Below, piece by piece: positions 52,217 to 60,818 of a DNA stretch of 64,000 nt (positions within the stretch are counted from its first letter, which is position 1; each line of letters starts with the position of its first letter). Origin of the DNA: CF-118 sp035689345 (GTDB lineage: Bacteria; Chloroflexota; Dormibacteria; Dormibacterales; Dormibacteraceae). The notes under the pieces are model-generated. The model saw only the letters and a program-made list of their open reading frames with translations, ran no database searches and was not told the origin of the DNA. The DNA lies in NCBI GenBank assembly GCA_035689345.1, contig DASSLR010000038.1:36812-100811 (forward strand), in the 5' to 3' direction. A program made the translations under genes and the position numbers.

Positions 52217-52863
52217 GGCTTCCCCTGGATGGTGAAGTGCTCGTTGTACGCCATGTTGATTCCGTTGCCGAAGATGCCCTGGATCAACGGCGTGATCAGC
52301 CCGAAGTTCATCAGCAGCGACACGTTGATGTCGCCAAGTCGCCAGGAGTTGTCGCCGGGCGGCGCCGCGCGGCTGCCCGTCTGGAAGGCCGCGCCGGGGT
52401 ACGTGTAGCAGATGTACGCGTTGACCTGCTGCGTCGAGCCCGGGAACGCCGAAGCCGCGTAGGGCTTGTTGTTGAACGCGTTGCCGTCCGAGCCGGTCAG
52501 GCAGTTGCCGCTCGGCTGGAAGTTCGCGGTGAGGCCGGCGCCGTTGAGGCCGGCGTTGACCGCGCTCATGACGTCGTTGTCGTCGAGGAAGTTGTTGTTG
52601 CGGGCGGCGGTGTTGAACCACGCGCCGTGCCTGGCGCCCTCGCGTGCGGCTCCCTGCAGGTTCACGGAGAAGTAGAACGCGCGCGAGAGATCCAGGAGTC
52701 CCATCACCAACAGGAGCAGGACGATCGAGGAGATGGCGAACTCGACGAGAGACTGTCCGCGCTGCCTGCGGCTTGCCCCGCGAAATTCTGATTTCGCGGG
52801 GGCCCCTGGGCGGCGGCGAACGGTCGTTCGGTCTGCGCGAATGGATCGATGGGTGAGGTTCAC
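52213..52863 (-). CDS. TadE-like pseudopilin
   Basis: 216 residues from GTG at 52863. A basic N-terminus with many Arg precedes RGQSLVEFAISSIVLLLLVMGLLDLSRAFYFSVNLQGAAREGARHG (about 36-82), the TadE signature with the conserved Glu. The outer domain (about 85-216) has two Cys in CLTG and ICYT. It is the first of three linked pseudopilin genes. No TadA ATPase, TadB/C or prepilin peptidase gene is in the window, so assembly genes must be elsewhere. Confidence 0.85.
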   Translation of the reverse strand: MNLTHRSIRADRTTVRRRPGAPAKSEFRGASRRQRGQSLVEFAISSIVLLLLVMGLLDLSRAFYFSVNLQGAAREGARHGAWFNTAARNNNFLDDNDVMSAVNAGLNGAGLTANFQPSGNCLTGSDGNAFNNKPYAASAFPGSTQQVNAYICYTYPGAAFQTGSRAAPPGDNSWRLGDINVSLLMNFGLITPLIQGIFGNGINMAYNEHFTIQGKP

Positions 52864-52980
52864 CTGTGTATGGCCATAACGAAGGTCAGCGGCATTTCGT
52901 GCGCTACGGCGGGTTCGAATCGCGAGTGTGAATGGTAGCCTCCGGGAACCGGCCAATCCACGGTATTTGCCTAAATTCCT

Positions 52981-55170
52981 ATGAGCACACCGGCGGTCGT
53001 CGCCACCGACCAGCGCCAGCAGGACGCCCGGGCCCGGGCCCTGGACGAGAAGTTCGACGCCGAGCGCCGCCTGATCGGCGAGCGCGTGGCGGTCCTCTTC
53101 CGGTGGATCTTCCTCGCCGTCCTGGCCGCGCTCGTCAATCTCACCGCGGTCACGACCATCGAGGCCAAGGTGACCGTCGACATGGTGCTGGCCGTCTGGG
53201 CCGGCATGAACGTCATCGTCACCGCGCTCCTGTACCAGGGCTTCCGGCCTGGCAAGCAGTTCAGCCTCGTCACGATGACGCTCGACATCTTCTTCGCCGC
53301 GGGGCTGGTCTACCTGTCCGACGGTTTCAACAGCCCGTACTTCCTGGCCCTGTTCCTTTCCGTCATCACCAATGCGGTGAGGTTCGGCGCCATCGCGAGC
53401 GTCGTCTCCGCCCTGACGATCGCGTTCATCTACCTCTTCGTCGGCGGCACGTTCACACCGACGACGCTCTCGTCGGATCCGAACGCGCGCGTGAGCGCGA
53501 TCGGCATCGTTTTCTTGTTTCTCGTGGTCGCGCTCGCGACCGGCTACATGACGCGTGAGCTGGAACGCGAGCGGCGGCAGGCGGTGCGGCGCGCGGCGCA
53601 GGCCGACATGCTGCGCGAGCTGAGCTCCGACATCTCGGGCGACACCAACATCAAGGACGTGTTCGCGGTCGTCGTCGCGCATGCCCTGCAGATGACGGGT
53701 GCGACGAGCGGCAGCATGGTGCTCGCCTCGCCCGATGGCTTCACCGTGGTGGCGACTTCGAGCAGCCAGCAGCCGGTCGACGGCGCGGCGGCAGACGGGC
53801 TCGATGACGCGCAGCTCGCCAAGGTCGCACGCTCCGGCGAGGCGTCGTTTTCCGACGACCACGCTTCGATGGTCATCCCGATGGCGTCCAGCGAGGGCAC
53901 CACGGCGCTGCTCAGCCTCAAGCGGCCTGGCCAGCAGTTCGGCAACCAGGACCTGTTCGCGGTCGACGCCCTTTCCGGAAGCTCGGCGGTCGCCATGTCC
54001 AACGCGTTGCGCTACCACCGGAGCACCCAGGAGGCCACCACCGACGCGCTGACCGGTCTTTACAACGTGCGCGAGCTGCGGCGCCGCCTCGACGCGGTGT
54101 TCGCGCGACCCGAGCGGGCGACCATGTCCGTGTCACTGCTGCTTGTCGACTTCGATCACTTCAAGTCGGTCAACGACCAGCTCGGGCACCAGCACGGCGA
54201 CCTCGTGCTGCAGATGGGCGCTCGCATAGCGCGCAACGCGGCCCGCGCGCAGGACATCGTGGCGCGGTACGGGGGCGACGAGCTCGCGATCCTGGCGGTC
54301 GACACGAGCGCGGTCGGCGCGCAGCGCCTCGCGTACCGGGTCGTCGACGCGGTGCACGCTGCGGCGGTCGCCACATCGCCCGGCCACTACCTGACGTTCA
54401 GCATCGGCGTGGCCACGTATCCGGAGGACGCGCTCGGCGCGGCCGAGCTCATCGCGGCGGCCGACCAGGCCCTCTACCTCGCGAAGCGCGAGGGCAAGGA
54501 CCGCGCGTGCACGTTCCCGCAGCTGGTCACGGAGCTCGAGCTGGCCGATCGGAACCTCATGACGATGCTGGCGGAGGCGGGCCCGCAGATCGTGGTCGCG
54601 GCGGCTCACGCCGTCGATCACCGCGCCGCGGCGGCGCAGGGCCACTCGAGCCGCGTGGCCGCGATAGCCGAAGCCATCGGTCGCGGGGCAAGCCTGCCCG
54701 GCAGCGACCTCGAGGACCTGCGCACCGCGGCCTACCTGCACGACGTCGGGCACATGGTGCTGAGCGACGCGCAGGACCTGGAGGTGCCCGGGCATGCCGA
54801 GGAGGGCGAGAAGATCGTCACGGGCGCGCACTTCCCGCCTGTGATCGCGGCGGCCGTGCGTCATCACCACGAACGATGGGACGGAAAAGGCAGGCCGGAC
54901 GGCAAGGCCGGCGAGGACATCCCGAAGCTCGCGCGGATCCTGGCGGTGGCCGAGGGCTATGAGGCCCTGACCGCCGGCCGCGGCTGCGAGCGTGTGACCT
55001 CGCTGTCCGCGCTGGAGAAGATGAAGGCGGGGGCGGGCTCAGAGTTCGACCCCGCCGTGGTCGAAGCCCTCGCCCGTGCCGTCGTCGAAGGAGGCCTGGA
55101 GCCAGGCCTGCCCGCGACGGCGCTCCCGGCGGTGGCCGGTGCCACGGTGCGCCTGGCGGCGCCGGCCTGA
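52981..55170 (+). CDS. Membrane GGDEF / HD-GYP protein (c-di-GMP metabolism)
   Basis: 729 residues from ATG at 52981. About five or six helices (40-180), a GAF-like domain (215-345), a GGDEF domain (350-505) and an HD-GYP domain (535-700). The active-site loop is GGDEL instead of GGDEF, and an inhibitory I-site RxxD (RAQD) lies five residues before it. The HD-GYP part keeps HDVGHMV and HHHERWDGKGRPDG, with GRP instead of GYP. It could make and break c-di-GMP, or sense it. It is divergent from the pseudopilin genes, suggesting control of surface attachment. The last 132 bases overlap the convergent exonuclease gene. Confidence 0.9.
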   Translation: MSTPAVVATDQRQQDARARALDEKFDAERRLIGERVAVLFRWIFLAVLAALVNLTAVTTIEAKVTVDMVLAVWAGMNVIVTALLYQGFRPGKQFSLVTMTLDIFFAAGLVYLSDGFNSPYFLALFLSVITNAVRFGAIASVVSALTIAFIYLFVGGTFTPTTLSSDPNARVSAIGIVFLFLVVALATGYMTRELERERRQAVRRAAQADMLRELSSDISGDTNIKDVFAVVVAHALQMTGATSGSMVLASPDGFTVVATSSSQQPVDGAAADGLDDAQLAKVARSGEASFSDDHASMVIPMASSEGTTALLSLKRPGQQFGNQDLFAVDALSGSSAVAMSNALRYHRSTQEATTDALTGLYNVRELRRRLDAVFARPERATMSVSLLLVDFDHFKSVNDQLGHQHGDLVLQMGARIARNAARAQDIVARYGGDELAILAVDTSAVGAQRLAYRVVDAVHAAAVATSPGHYLTFSIGVATYPEDALGAAELIAAADQALYLAKREGKDRACTFPQLVTELELADRNLMTMLAEAGPQIVVAAAHAVDHRAAAAQGHSSRVAAIAEAIGRGASLPGSDLEDLRTAAYLHDVGHMVLSDAQDLEVPGHAEEGEKIVTGAHFPPVIAAAVRHHHERWDGKGRPDGKAGEDIPKLARILAVAEGYEALTAGRGCERVTSLSALEKMKAGAGSEFDPAVVEALARAVVEGGLEPGLPATALPAVAGATVRLAAPA

Positions 55171-56280
55171 GCGAGCTTCGACCTTTCGCCTGAGCCGCAG
55201 CCGCCGCGGCTCCAGCTCCGCGGCCGCTTCCGGCATGCGCTCCTGGGCTGATTCCACCACGTGAAGGGCCTGCGCCGGCTCCTTGCGGCGCCACTCGAGC
55301 AGGCGGGCGCGCGCGATCGCGACGCGGAGGTCGCTGTCGAATCGCTGCTCCATGCGCTCGAGCATCCGGTCGGCCGCGGCGATGGCTCCGCGACGCACGA
55401 GCCTTTTCGTGATCCAGAGGCCCGCGGTGGCCGCGTCCTCGCCCTTTTCAAATCCGGCCGCGTTGCGGAGGGCCCGCCACCCGTCGGCGCGGGCGCCGCG
55501 GCGGAAGCGATGACGTCCCAACGCGAGCCAGTCGGACGCGTCCATGTCCGCGTCCACGCCGCGCAGCCTTTGCAGCAGCAGCGAGTGCAGGTGCACGAGG
55601 CTGATCACATCCAGCCGGTTGTGCTCGAGCACGAGCTCGAGCATCGAGATGCTCCCGTGCTGCACGTACGCGAAGTACGCGTCGGGCGCGAGCGCGCCGG
55701 CGATCGGGTCCTCCCTTTCGTAACCGAGCAACCGCTCCTCGACGGTGCGCAGCGTGCAGCTCTCCATGCGATGGCGATAGAGAGAGCGAACCAGCGTGAG
55801 CAGGTCGACGTGAGGTGGATGCTGCAGGTCGCCCCACATGCGCGCCATCACCCAGCGCGTGCGCAGGATGGGCAGGTCGAAAGATCCGCCGTTGAAGCTG
55901 CCCAGACCGACAGCCGGCGACAGCTCGTCACTCAGCGCGTGCAGGAACGCAGCCTCCATGCTTGGCTGTGGCAGGAACAGCTGCGCGAGGCGCAGGCCGC
56001 AGTCGATCGGACGCGCCACCGCGGCCGCGAAGACGTACGTGCCGGAACCGCCGGAGAGCCCCGTCGTCTCCGTGTCGATGTAGGCGATCGCTCCCGGGTT
56101 GGGGTCCAGTCGCGGCAGGCCGAGCACGTCCTCGCGCAGGAACGCCGGGCCGTAGGGCGTGTCGGTGCGCTCGAATCCGCGTGGGATCTCGAGAGCCGGC
56201 CGAACGCGTCCCGGTCGGGGAACGCCGCCTAGGCGATCAAGACGTTCTCGTAGCGATGTGACTGCAGCAGCCGCAGACAT
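55039..56280 (-). CDS. DEDD-type exonuclease (RNase H-like, YprB type)
   Basis: 413 residues from ATG at 56280. The RNase H-like core has AIAYIDTETTGLSGGSGTYVF (Asp69, Glu71), LGSFNGGSFDLPILRTR (second Asp) and HNRLDVISLVHL (third Asp) in exonuclease order, as in Bacillus YprB. It degrades nucleic acid 3'-5' and normally works with the helicase encoded upstream (YprA/YprB-type pair). The start overlaps the helicase gene by 52 bases. The C-terminal 130 residues contain a helical repeat part and then an Arg/Gly-rich tail encoded antisense to the HD-GYP gene. Confidence 0.85.
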   Translation of the reverse strand: MSAAAAVTSLRERLDRLGGVPRPGRVRPALEIPRGFERTDTPYGPAFLREDVLGLPRLDPNPGAIAYIDTETTGLSGGSGTYVFAAAVARPIDCGLRLAQLFLPQPSMEAAFLHALSDELSPAVGLGSFNGGSFDLPILRTRWVMARMWGDLQHPPHVDLLTLVRSLYRHRMESCTLRTVEERLLGYEREDPIAGALAPDAYFAYVQHGSISMLELVLEHNRLDVISLVHLHSLLLQRLRGVDADMDASDWLALGRHRFRRGARADGWRALRNAAGFEKGEDAATAGLWITKRLVRRGAIAAADRMLERMEQRFDSDLRVAIARARLLEWRRKEPAQALHVVESAQERMPEAAAELEPRRLRLRRKVEARSGRRRQAHRGTGHRRERRRGQAWLQASFDDGTGEGFDHGGVEL

Positions 56281-58496
56281 GCCGCTTTCGCTCCTTGGAC
56301 GAGATGGAGTGGACCGATGCAGGATGGGCAGCCCGCCAGGCACTGGCAGTCGCGCACGAGCGCGGCGGCGCCGTCGAGCAGCTCGCGATGCAGCTCGTAC
56401 ATCCGGGGCGCGTAGCCGACGCCGCCTGGGTAGATCTCGTAGACGGTGACGGTCGGCAGCCTGGTGGTCACGGAGCGAACCTCGGCCACCGCGCCCAGGT
56501 CGCGCGGGTCGCACATCAGGCGCAGGCTCGCGACATGGCGCAGCGAGTGCGCCATTCCCTGCAAACCGGCCTCGAGCGTTTCCCGACCGAGTGCGTTCCA
56601 CATCCGCTCGTCGAGCGTCAGCCACCATGCGGTCGTGTGCAGCGTCTGTTCGGGCAGGTGAATGGGACCCGAGCCGATGTTCTCGTGCGTGTGAAAACGG
56701 ATCTTCTTGAACATGCTCGCGAGCGAGGTGATCTTCACCTCGCCGTGATGGCGCGCCAGCGGTGACTCGTCGGGCCCCGCGAACGTATCGAGGACGCGCA
56801 CCGTGACCGAGGCCAGCGCGTCCGTGTAGTAGTCGACTTCGACGGGATGCACGTATGCCTTCTTCTCGTCCCAGTCGAGCCGGTCGACGTGGTACTGCGC
56901 GCCCTCGTGCAGGTACACCGCCTCCTCGTGCAGAAAGACCGGCGTCGAGAACTGGTCCATCTCGCCGATTACCTGCGGCCGCGGCTGCGAGGTGTCGACG
57001 ATGACGACGTTGTCCGCGGCGATGCGCCGCAGGTGCACCTCCTCCGCGGGGAAAGCCTGCCGGCTCCAGAACCACCGGCCGGCCGAGCGCGTCGCCGAGC
57101 CGTCCTCCTCGAAGACGCGCAGCAGTTCCTGCACGTCTGCGCGGCCGAGAGGCTCGCGGTCCTCGAAGGGGAGCTCGAACAGCCCGGCCTGCAAGTGGCC
57201 CGCGAGGATGAGCAGGTTGTCGGGATCGATTAGGCCCTCCTCCGGGTCGGCGCTCAGGAAATACTCGGGGTGCCGGACGATGAACTGGTCGAGCGGCGAG
57301 CTCGACGCGACGAACACTCCGATCGAGCCCGACCTTCGGCCGGCGCGGCCGATCTGCTGCCAGGTCGACGCGATGGTCCCCGGATAGCCGACCAGGACCG
57401 ACGCGTCCAGGCTGCCGATGTCGATGCCGAGCTCGAGCGCGTTGGTGCTGACGACACCCGTGATGTCGCCGGCTCTCAGTCCCGCCTCGATCTCGCGCCG
57501 GTGCAGCGGCAGGTAGCCCGCGCGATAGCCGCGCACACGCCGGCTCGCATCCAGGCGTGGCGCGAGGTCCTGGCGCAGGTAGCTCAGCATCACCTCGACC
57601 TGCAGCCGGCTGCGGCAGAAGACGATGGTCTGGATGCCGGCGCGGATCCACGGCGCCGCGACGCGTCGCGCCTCGAGCATCGAGCTCCGCCGCACGCCGA
57701 GCTCGCGATTGAGAAGCGGCGGGTTGTAGAAGATCAGCCGCCGCTCGCCGCGGGGCGCGCCGCTGCGGTCGACCAGCGCGACGTCGTCCTCTTCCAGCAG
57801 ACGCTGCGCGAGCTCGCGTGGATTGGCGATGGTCGCCGATGCGCAGATGAACGTCGGGTGCGAGCCGTAGAACGCGCAAACGCGCTTCAGGCGCCGGATG
57901 ACGTTGGCGACCTGGCTTCCGAAGAGGCCGCGGTACGTGTGCAGCTCGTCGATGACGACGAACTCCAGGCTCGAGAACAGGCGGCGCCACCGCGTGTGAT
58001 GCGGCAGGACCCCCGTGTGCAGCATGTCCGGGTTCGTCATCACGATGTGGCCGCCCTCGCGGATGGCGGTGCGGCGCCCGGGCGCGGTGTCGCCGTCGTA
58101 CGTGTCGACGCGAAGATCGATGGGCAGGCCCTTCTTCAAGGCACCGAGCTCCGCCAGCTGGTCCTGGGCCAGGGCCTTCGTCGGGAAGAGATAGATGGCG
58201 CGCCTCTCGGGGTCTTCGAGCAGACGCTGCAGGACCGGCAGGTTGTAGCAGAGCGTCTTACCGCTCGCCGTCGGCGTCACGACCGCGAGGTGGCGGCCTC
58301 GCCGCACCTCGGCGTAGGCCTCGGCCTGGTGGGAGTAGAGTCGAGTGATCCCGCGCGACTCCAGGGCCGCGGCCAGCTCGGGTCTGAGATCGGCGGGCAG
58401 GGGTGAGAACTGCGGAGGGGATGACGGAATTACGCGATCCAGCGTTATTTCCCCCTGGAAGTCGACTGCGTCGAATGGCGGGATCGTGGGCGGCAT
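56229..58496 (-). CDS. DEAD/DEAH-box helicase with DUF1998 C-terminal domain (MrfA/YprA-like)
   Basis: 755 residues from ATG at 58496 (TTG 58538 is an alternative). Walker A TPTASGKT (74-81), motif II DELH in VVIDELHTYRG (about 176), motif III SATIANP, motif V NALELGIDIGSLDA and motif VI QQIGRAGRRSG. The C-terminal DUF1998 zinc region has CQCLAGCPSC (about 722-731). MrfA/Hrq1-type helicases unwind DNA 3'-5' and repair mitomycin cross-links with a paired exonuclease, which is the next gene here and overlaps by 52 bases. It is divergent from the sigma-factor gene. Confidence 0.93.
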   Translation of the reverse strand: MPPTIPPFDAVDFQGEITLDRVIPSSPPQFSPLPADLRPELAAALESRGITRLYSHQAEAYAEVRRGRHLAVVTPTASGKTLCYNLPVLQRLLEDPERRAIYLFPTKALAQDQLAELGALKKGLPIDLRVDTYDGDTAPGRRTAIREGGHIVMTNPDMLHTGVLPHHTRWRRLFSSLEFVVIDELHTYRGLFGSQVANVIRRLKRVCAFYGSHPTFICASATIANPRELAQRLLEEDDVALVDRSGAPRGERRLIFYNPPLLNRELGVRRSSMLEARRVAAPWIRAGIQTIVFCRSRLQVEVMLSYLRQDLAPRLDASRRVRGYRAGYLPLHRREIEAGLRAGDITGVVSTNALELGIDIGSLDASVLVGYPGTIASTWQQIGRAGRRSGSIGVFVASSSPLDQFIVRHPEYFLSADPEEGLIDPDNLLILAGHLQAGLFELPFEDREPLGRADVQELLRVFEEDGSATRSAGRWFWSRQAFPAEEVHLRRIAADNVVIVDTSQPRPQVIGEMDQFSTPVFLHEEAVYLHEGAQYHVDRLDWDEKKAYVHPVEVDYYTDALASVTVRVLDTFAGPDESPLARHHGEVKITSLASMFKKIRFHTHENIGSGPIHLPEQTLHTTAWWLTLDERMWNALGRETLEAGLQGMAHSLRHVASLRLMCDPRDLGAVAEVRSVTTRLPTVTVYEIYPGGVGYAPRMYELHRELLDGAAALVRDCQCLAGCPSCIGPLHLVQGAKAACLRLLQSHRYENVLIA

Positions 58497-58543
58497 TGGG
58501 CGCCCCAGGAGGTTAATCGAACATTCGTTCGGAGTCAAGCAGC

Positions 58544-59113
58544 ATCGAGGGCCAGGACTACCGGCCCGGCAATGAGGCGGATTTCGAGCGCCTCTACCGG
58601 ACCTCGTACAACCGCGTCCTCGGCACCATGATCGGTGTCCTCGGCGATCGCGCCGCGGCCGAGGACTGCGCGCATGACGCCTTCGAGAAGGCGTACCGGG
58701 CCTGGCCCTCCTGGCGCAAGGACGCGCCCGCGGAGGCCTGGGTGCACAGGATCGCGATCAACACCGCGATCTCGTACCAGCGCTACTCGCGCATGCGCGA
58801 GGCCGCCCAGGTCATCAAGCGCCTCGGCCGTCCGGCGCCTACGGCAGATCCGGGATCGGTGGCCGAGCGCTCCGACCTGTTCAACGCTCTGCGCAAGCTG
58901 CCGCCCAGGCAGGCGGCCGCGATCGTTCTCCGCCACCACCACGGCTACACGAACCGCGAGATCGCTGCCGCCCTCGAGATCCCCGAGCGGACGGTGGCTT
59001 CACGCCTGATCGCGGCCAAATCGCGCCTCAGGAAGCTATTGAATTCGGAGCCCGGGACGGCGCCGGAGATCGACATGAGTACTTTTTCGGAGGACAGCGT
59101 CCCTTCCGATTGA
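58544..59113 (+). CDS. ECF-like sigma factor, copy A, apparent non-canonical start
   Basis: About 189 residues. Region 2 (DFERLYRTSYNRVLGTMIGVLGDRAAAEDCAHDAFEKAYRAW) and region 4 (LPPRQAAAIVLRHHHGYTNREIAAALEIPERTVASRL) are clear. The first ATG (58628) lies inside region 2, so translation must start upstream. The in-frame interval back to the TAA at 58514-58516 has no ATG, GTG or TTG. ATC at 58544 has GGAG nine bases upstream; ATT at 58523 is another option. A membrane partner gene follows 10 bases after the stop. It is paralogous to the gene at 60819. Confidence 0.8.
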   Translation: MEGQDYRPGNEADFERLYRTSYNRVLGTMIGVLGDRAAAEDCAHDAFEKAYRAWPSWRKDAPAEAWVHRIAINTAISYQRYSRMREAAQVIKRLGRPAPTADPGSVAERSDLFNALRKLPPRQAAAIVLRHHHGYTNREIAAALEIPERTVASRLIAAKSRLRKLLNSEPGTAPEIDMSTFSEDSVPSD

Positions 59114-59123
59114 GGTTCGACAC

Positions 59124-59606
59124 ATGAGCGACTTCGATCGGGAAATCGAGAGCGAGCTGAGCCGGGTCCTGGGCCCGGTTGACCGCGCGTCGATTCCTGC
59201 CTGGAGAGCTCCGGCCTCAGGAGGATTCATGAGGAAAGTTTTCGGCGGGGCGGGAGCCGCCCTCGGGGCCAAGCTGCTGACCGGCTTTGCCGTGGCCGCG
59301 CTGGCCGTGGGAGCCGCGGGAGTCACCACCGAGGTGGCGACCACCGGCAGCATCAATCCCAACGACTGGGGACAGCAGGTGTCGCAGCAGGTGCAGACCT
59401 GCAAGGACACGCTGCGCGCATCAGGGGTGCGTGGGATCGGTCAGTGCGTGAGCGCGTTCGCCAAGCAGCACGGCAAGGCCGTCAGCGCTGAGCACCGCAA
59501 CAGCGACGCGCGCACCAACAGTCACGGCAACAACGGCAAGGACAACAAGAACAACGGCAAGAACGGTCAGCACGGCAAGCCGAGCGACCTGCCGCACCAG
59601 CCGTGA
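59124..59606 (+). CDS. Single-pass membrane partner of sigma factor A (anti-sigma-like)
   Basis: 160 residues from ATG at 59124. A short acidic cytoplasmic part (FDREIESELSRVLGPVDRASIPAW) is followed by one helix (about 42-68, FGGAGAALGAKLLTGFAVAALAVGAAG) and an outer part with two Cys and an Asn/Gly/Lys/His-rich tail. The pattern ExxLxxxLxPxxxxxIPAW, GGAGAALxAK and SxNPxDWxxQV is shared with the protein at 61400. Position after a sigma gene and topology suggest an anti-sigma factor, but the zinc-binding HxxxCxxC motif is missing. Confidence 0.65.
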   Translation: MSDFDREIESELSRVLGPVDRASIPAWRAPASGGFMRKVFGGAGAALGAKLLTGFAVAALAVGAAGVTTEVATTGSINPNDWGQQVSQQVQTCKDTLRASGVRGIGQCVSAFAKQHGKAVSAEHRNSDARTNSHGNNGKDNKNNGKNGQHGKPSDLPHQP

Positions 59607-59634
59607 TCTGGTAAGTACGCCCCTTCCTCTCGAC

Positions 59635-59669
59635 GAGGCCGGGCCGCAAGGCTCGGCCTCTACTTTTTT
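59635..59669 (+). terminator. Rho-independent terminator
   Basis: An 11-bp stem (59635-59645 with 59650-59660, one G-U pair) closes a GCAA tetraloop and is followed by TAC and TTTTTT (59664-59669). It sits 29 bases past the stop of the sigma-A membrane partner. The rest of the gap to 59840 holds two further hairpins (59700-59718 and 59772-59797) but no gene. Confidence 0.85.
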
Positions 59670-59771
59670 CACACGGCCCGCATCAGGCGTCGCGGGGTTG
59701 GCTCGGCTTCGCCGAGCCATGACTCCACGTCGCACTTGGTCAACCATGCGTCGCGGGGCTCGGGGGGTTCC

Positions 59772-59797
59772 CACAAGGGGGGCCTGCCCCCCTTGTG
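59772..59797. repeat. Perfect 12-bp G-rich hairpin
   Basis: CACAAGGGGGGC and its exact complement are separated by two bases (CT). It matches the architecture of the hairpin at 41389-41414. A shorter perfect hairpin (GGCTCGGC, 3-base loop) lies upstream at 59700-59718, and both follow a GCGTCGCGGGG motif. Confidence 0.65.
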
Positions 59798-59840
59798 CCT
59801 CTTCTGCAACGAAATCGCCGCGGGGAGTGTTTAGGCGGAG

Positions 59841-60776
59841 ATGAGTCGAGTGGAGGCGGCCTCGCCACCCAGAGCGTCCGCGTCTCCCGACGCCGCCGCG
59901 CTCGCGGCCGGCCTGTTCACCGTCACCCTCTGGGGATCGGCCTTCGTCGGCATTCGCGCGGCCGGCGCCGCGTTCTCCCCCGGCTCTCTCGCGCTCGGCC
60001 GCCTCCTGGTGAGCTGTCTCCTCCTCGGCGGTGTGGCGCTGATCCGCCGCGACCCGCTGCCGAGCCGTCGCGACCTCGTGCCCATCGCCGTGTATGGCGT
60101 GCTGTGGCTTGCCGTCTACAGCACGGCTCTCAACGCCGCCGAGCGCATAGTCGACGCCGGCACGGCGTCGCTGCTGGTCAACGTCGGCCCGATCGTGATC
60201 GCTCTTCTCGCCGGCAAATTTCTGGGTGAAGGTTTCCCGGCGAGACTGTTCGTCGGCTGCGCAATCGCGTTTGCGGGTTGCGCGCTGATCGGTTTCGCCA
60301 CCGCGCAGAGCCGCACGGGCGCGGTCGCCGGAATCGCACTTCTGGCGATCGCCGTCCTTGCCTACTCGACCGCGATCGTCGTCCAGAAGCCTGTGCTGGC
60401 ACGAGTCCCCTCGTTCCAGGTCACCCTGTTCGGCATCATCGCGGCGACGATCGCCTGCCTGCCGTTTGCGCCGGCTCTTGCGTCGGAGATGAGCAAGGCG
60501 GATGCGAGCGCGATCGCGTGGATCGTCTATCTCGGCGCCTTTCCCACGGCGATCGGCTTCGCCACGTGGGGTTTCGCGCTCCGTCGGACCAGGGCGGGCC
60601 AGCTGGGAACGTTCACCTACCTGGCTCCCGTCATCGCCGTGCTGCTGAGCTGGGTCGTGCTCCGGGAGACCCCACCATGGCTGGCGATCGCGGGCGGCGC
60701 TCTCTCGCTCGCCGGTGTGTACGTAGCGCGCCGGGTGCCGGCCAAGCCGCGTCAGGAGGCAGGCCTCACGCGTTAA
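59841..60776 (+). CDS. EamA/DMT family transporter
   Basis: 311 residues from ATG at 59841 (GGCGGAG just upstream). Ten helices in two EamA repeats: FTVTLWGSAFVGIRAAGAAFSPGSLALGRLL in the first and AIAWIVYLGAFPTAIGFATWGFALRR followed by TYLAPVIAVLLSWVVLRE in the second. DMT members export amino acids, metabolites or drugs (RhaT/YdcZ/PecM-like). It sits between the two sigma-factor modules on the same strand; it may be a target of one of them, but no shared promoter can be shown. Confidence 0.9.
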   Translation: MSRVEAASPPRASASPDAAALAAGLFTVTLWGSAFVGIRAAGAAFSPGSLALGRLLVSCLLLGGVALIRRDPLPSRRDLVPIAVYGVLWLAVYSTALNAAERIVDAGTASLLVNVGPIVIALLAGKFLGEGFPARLFVGCAIAFAGCALIGFATAQSRTGAVAGIALLAIAVLAYSTAIVVQKPVLARVPSFQVTLFGIIAATIACLPFAPALASEMSKADASAIAWIVYLGAFPTAIGFATWGFALRRTRAGQLGTFTYLAPVIAVLLSWVVLRETPPWLAIAGGALSLAGVYVARRVPAKPRQEAGLTR

Positions 60777-60818
60777 CTTGAGGAGGCGGCGCGAGGCGCG
60801 CCAGCGGGGGGACAAACC

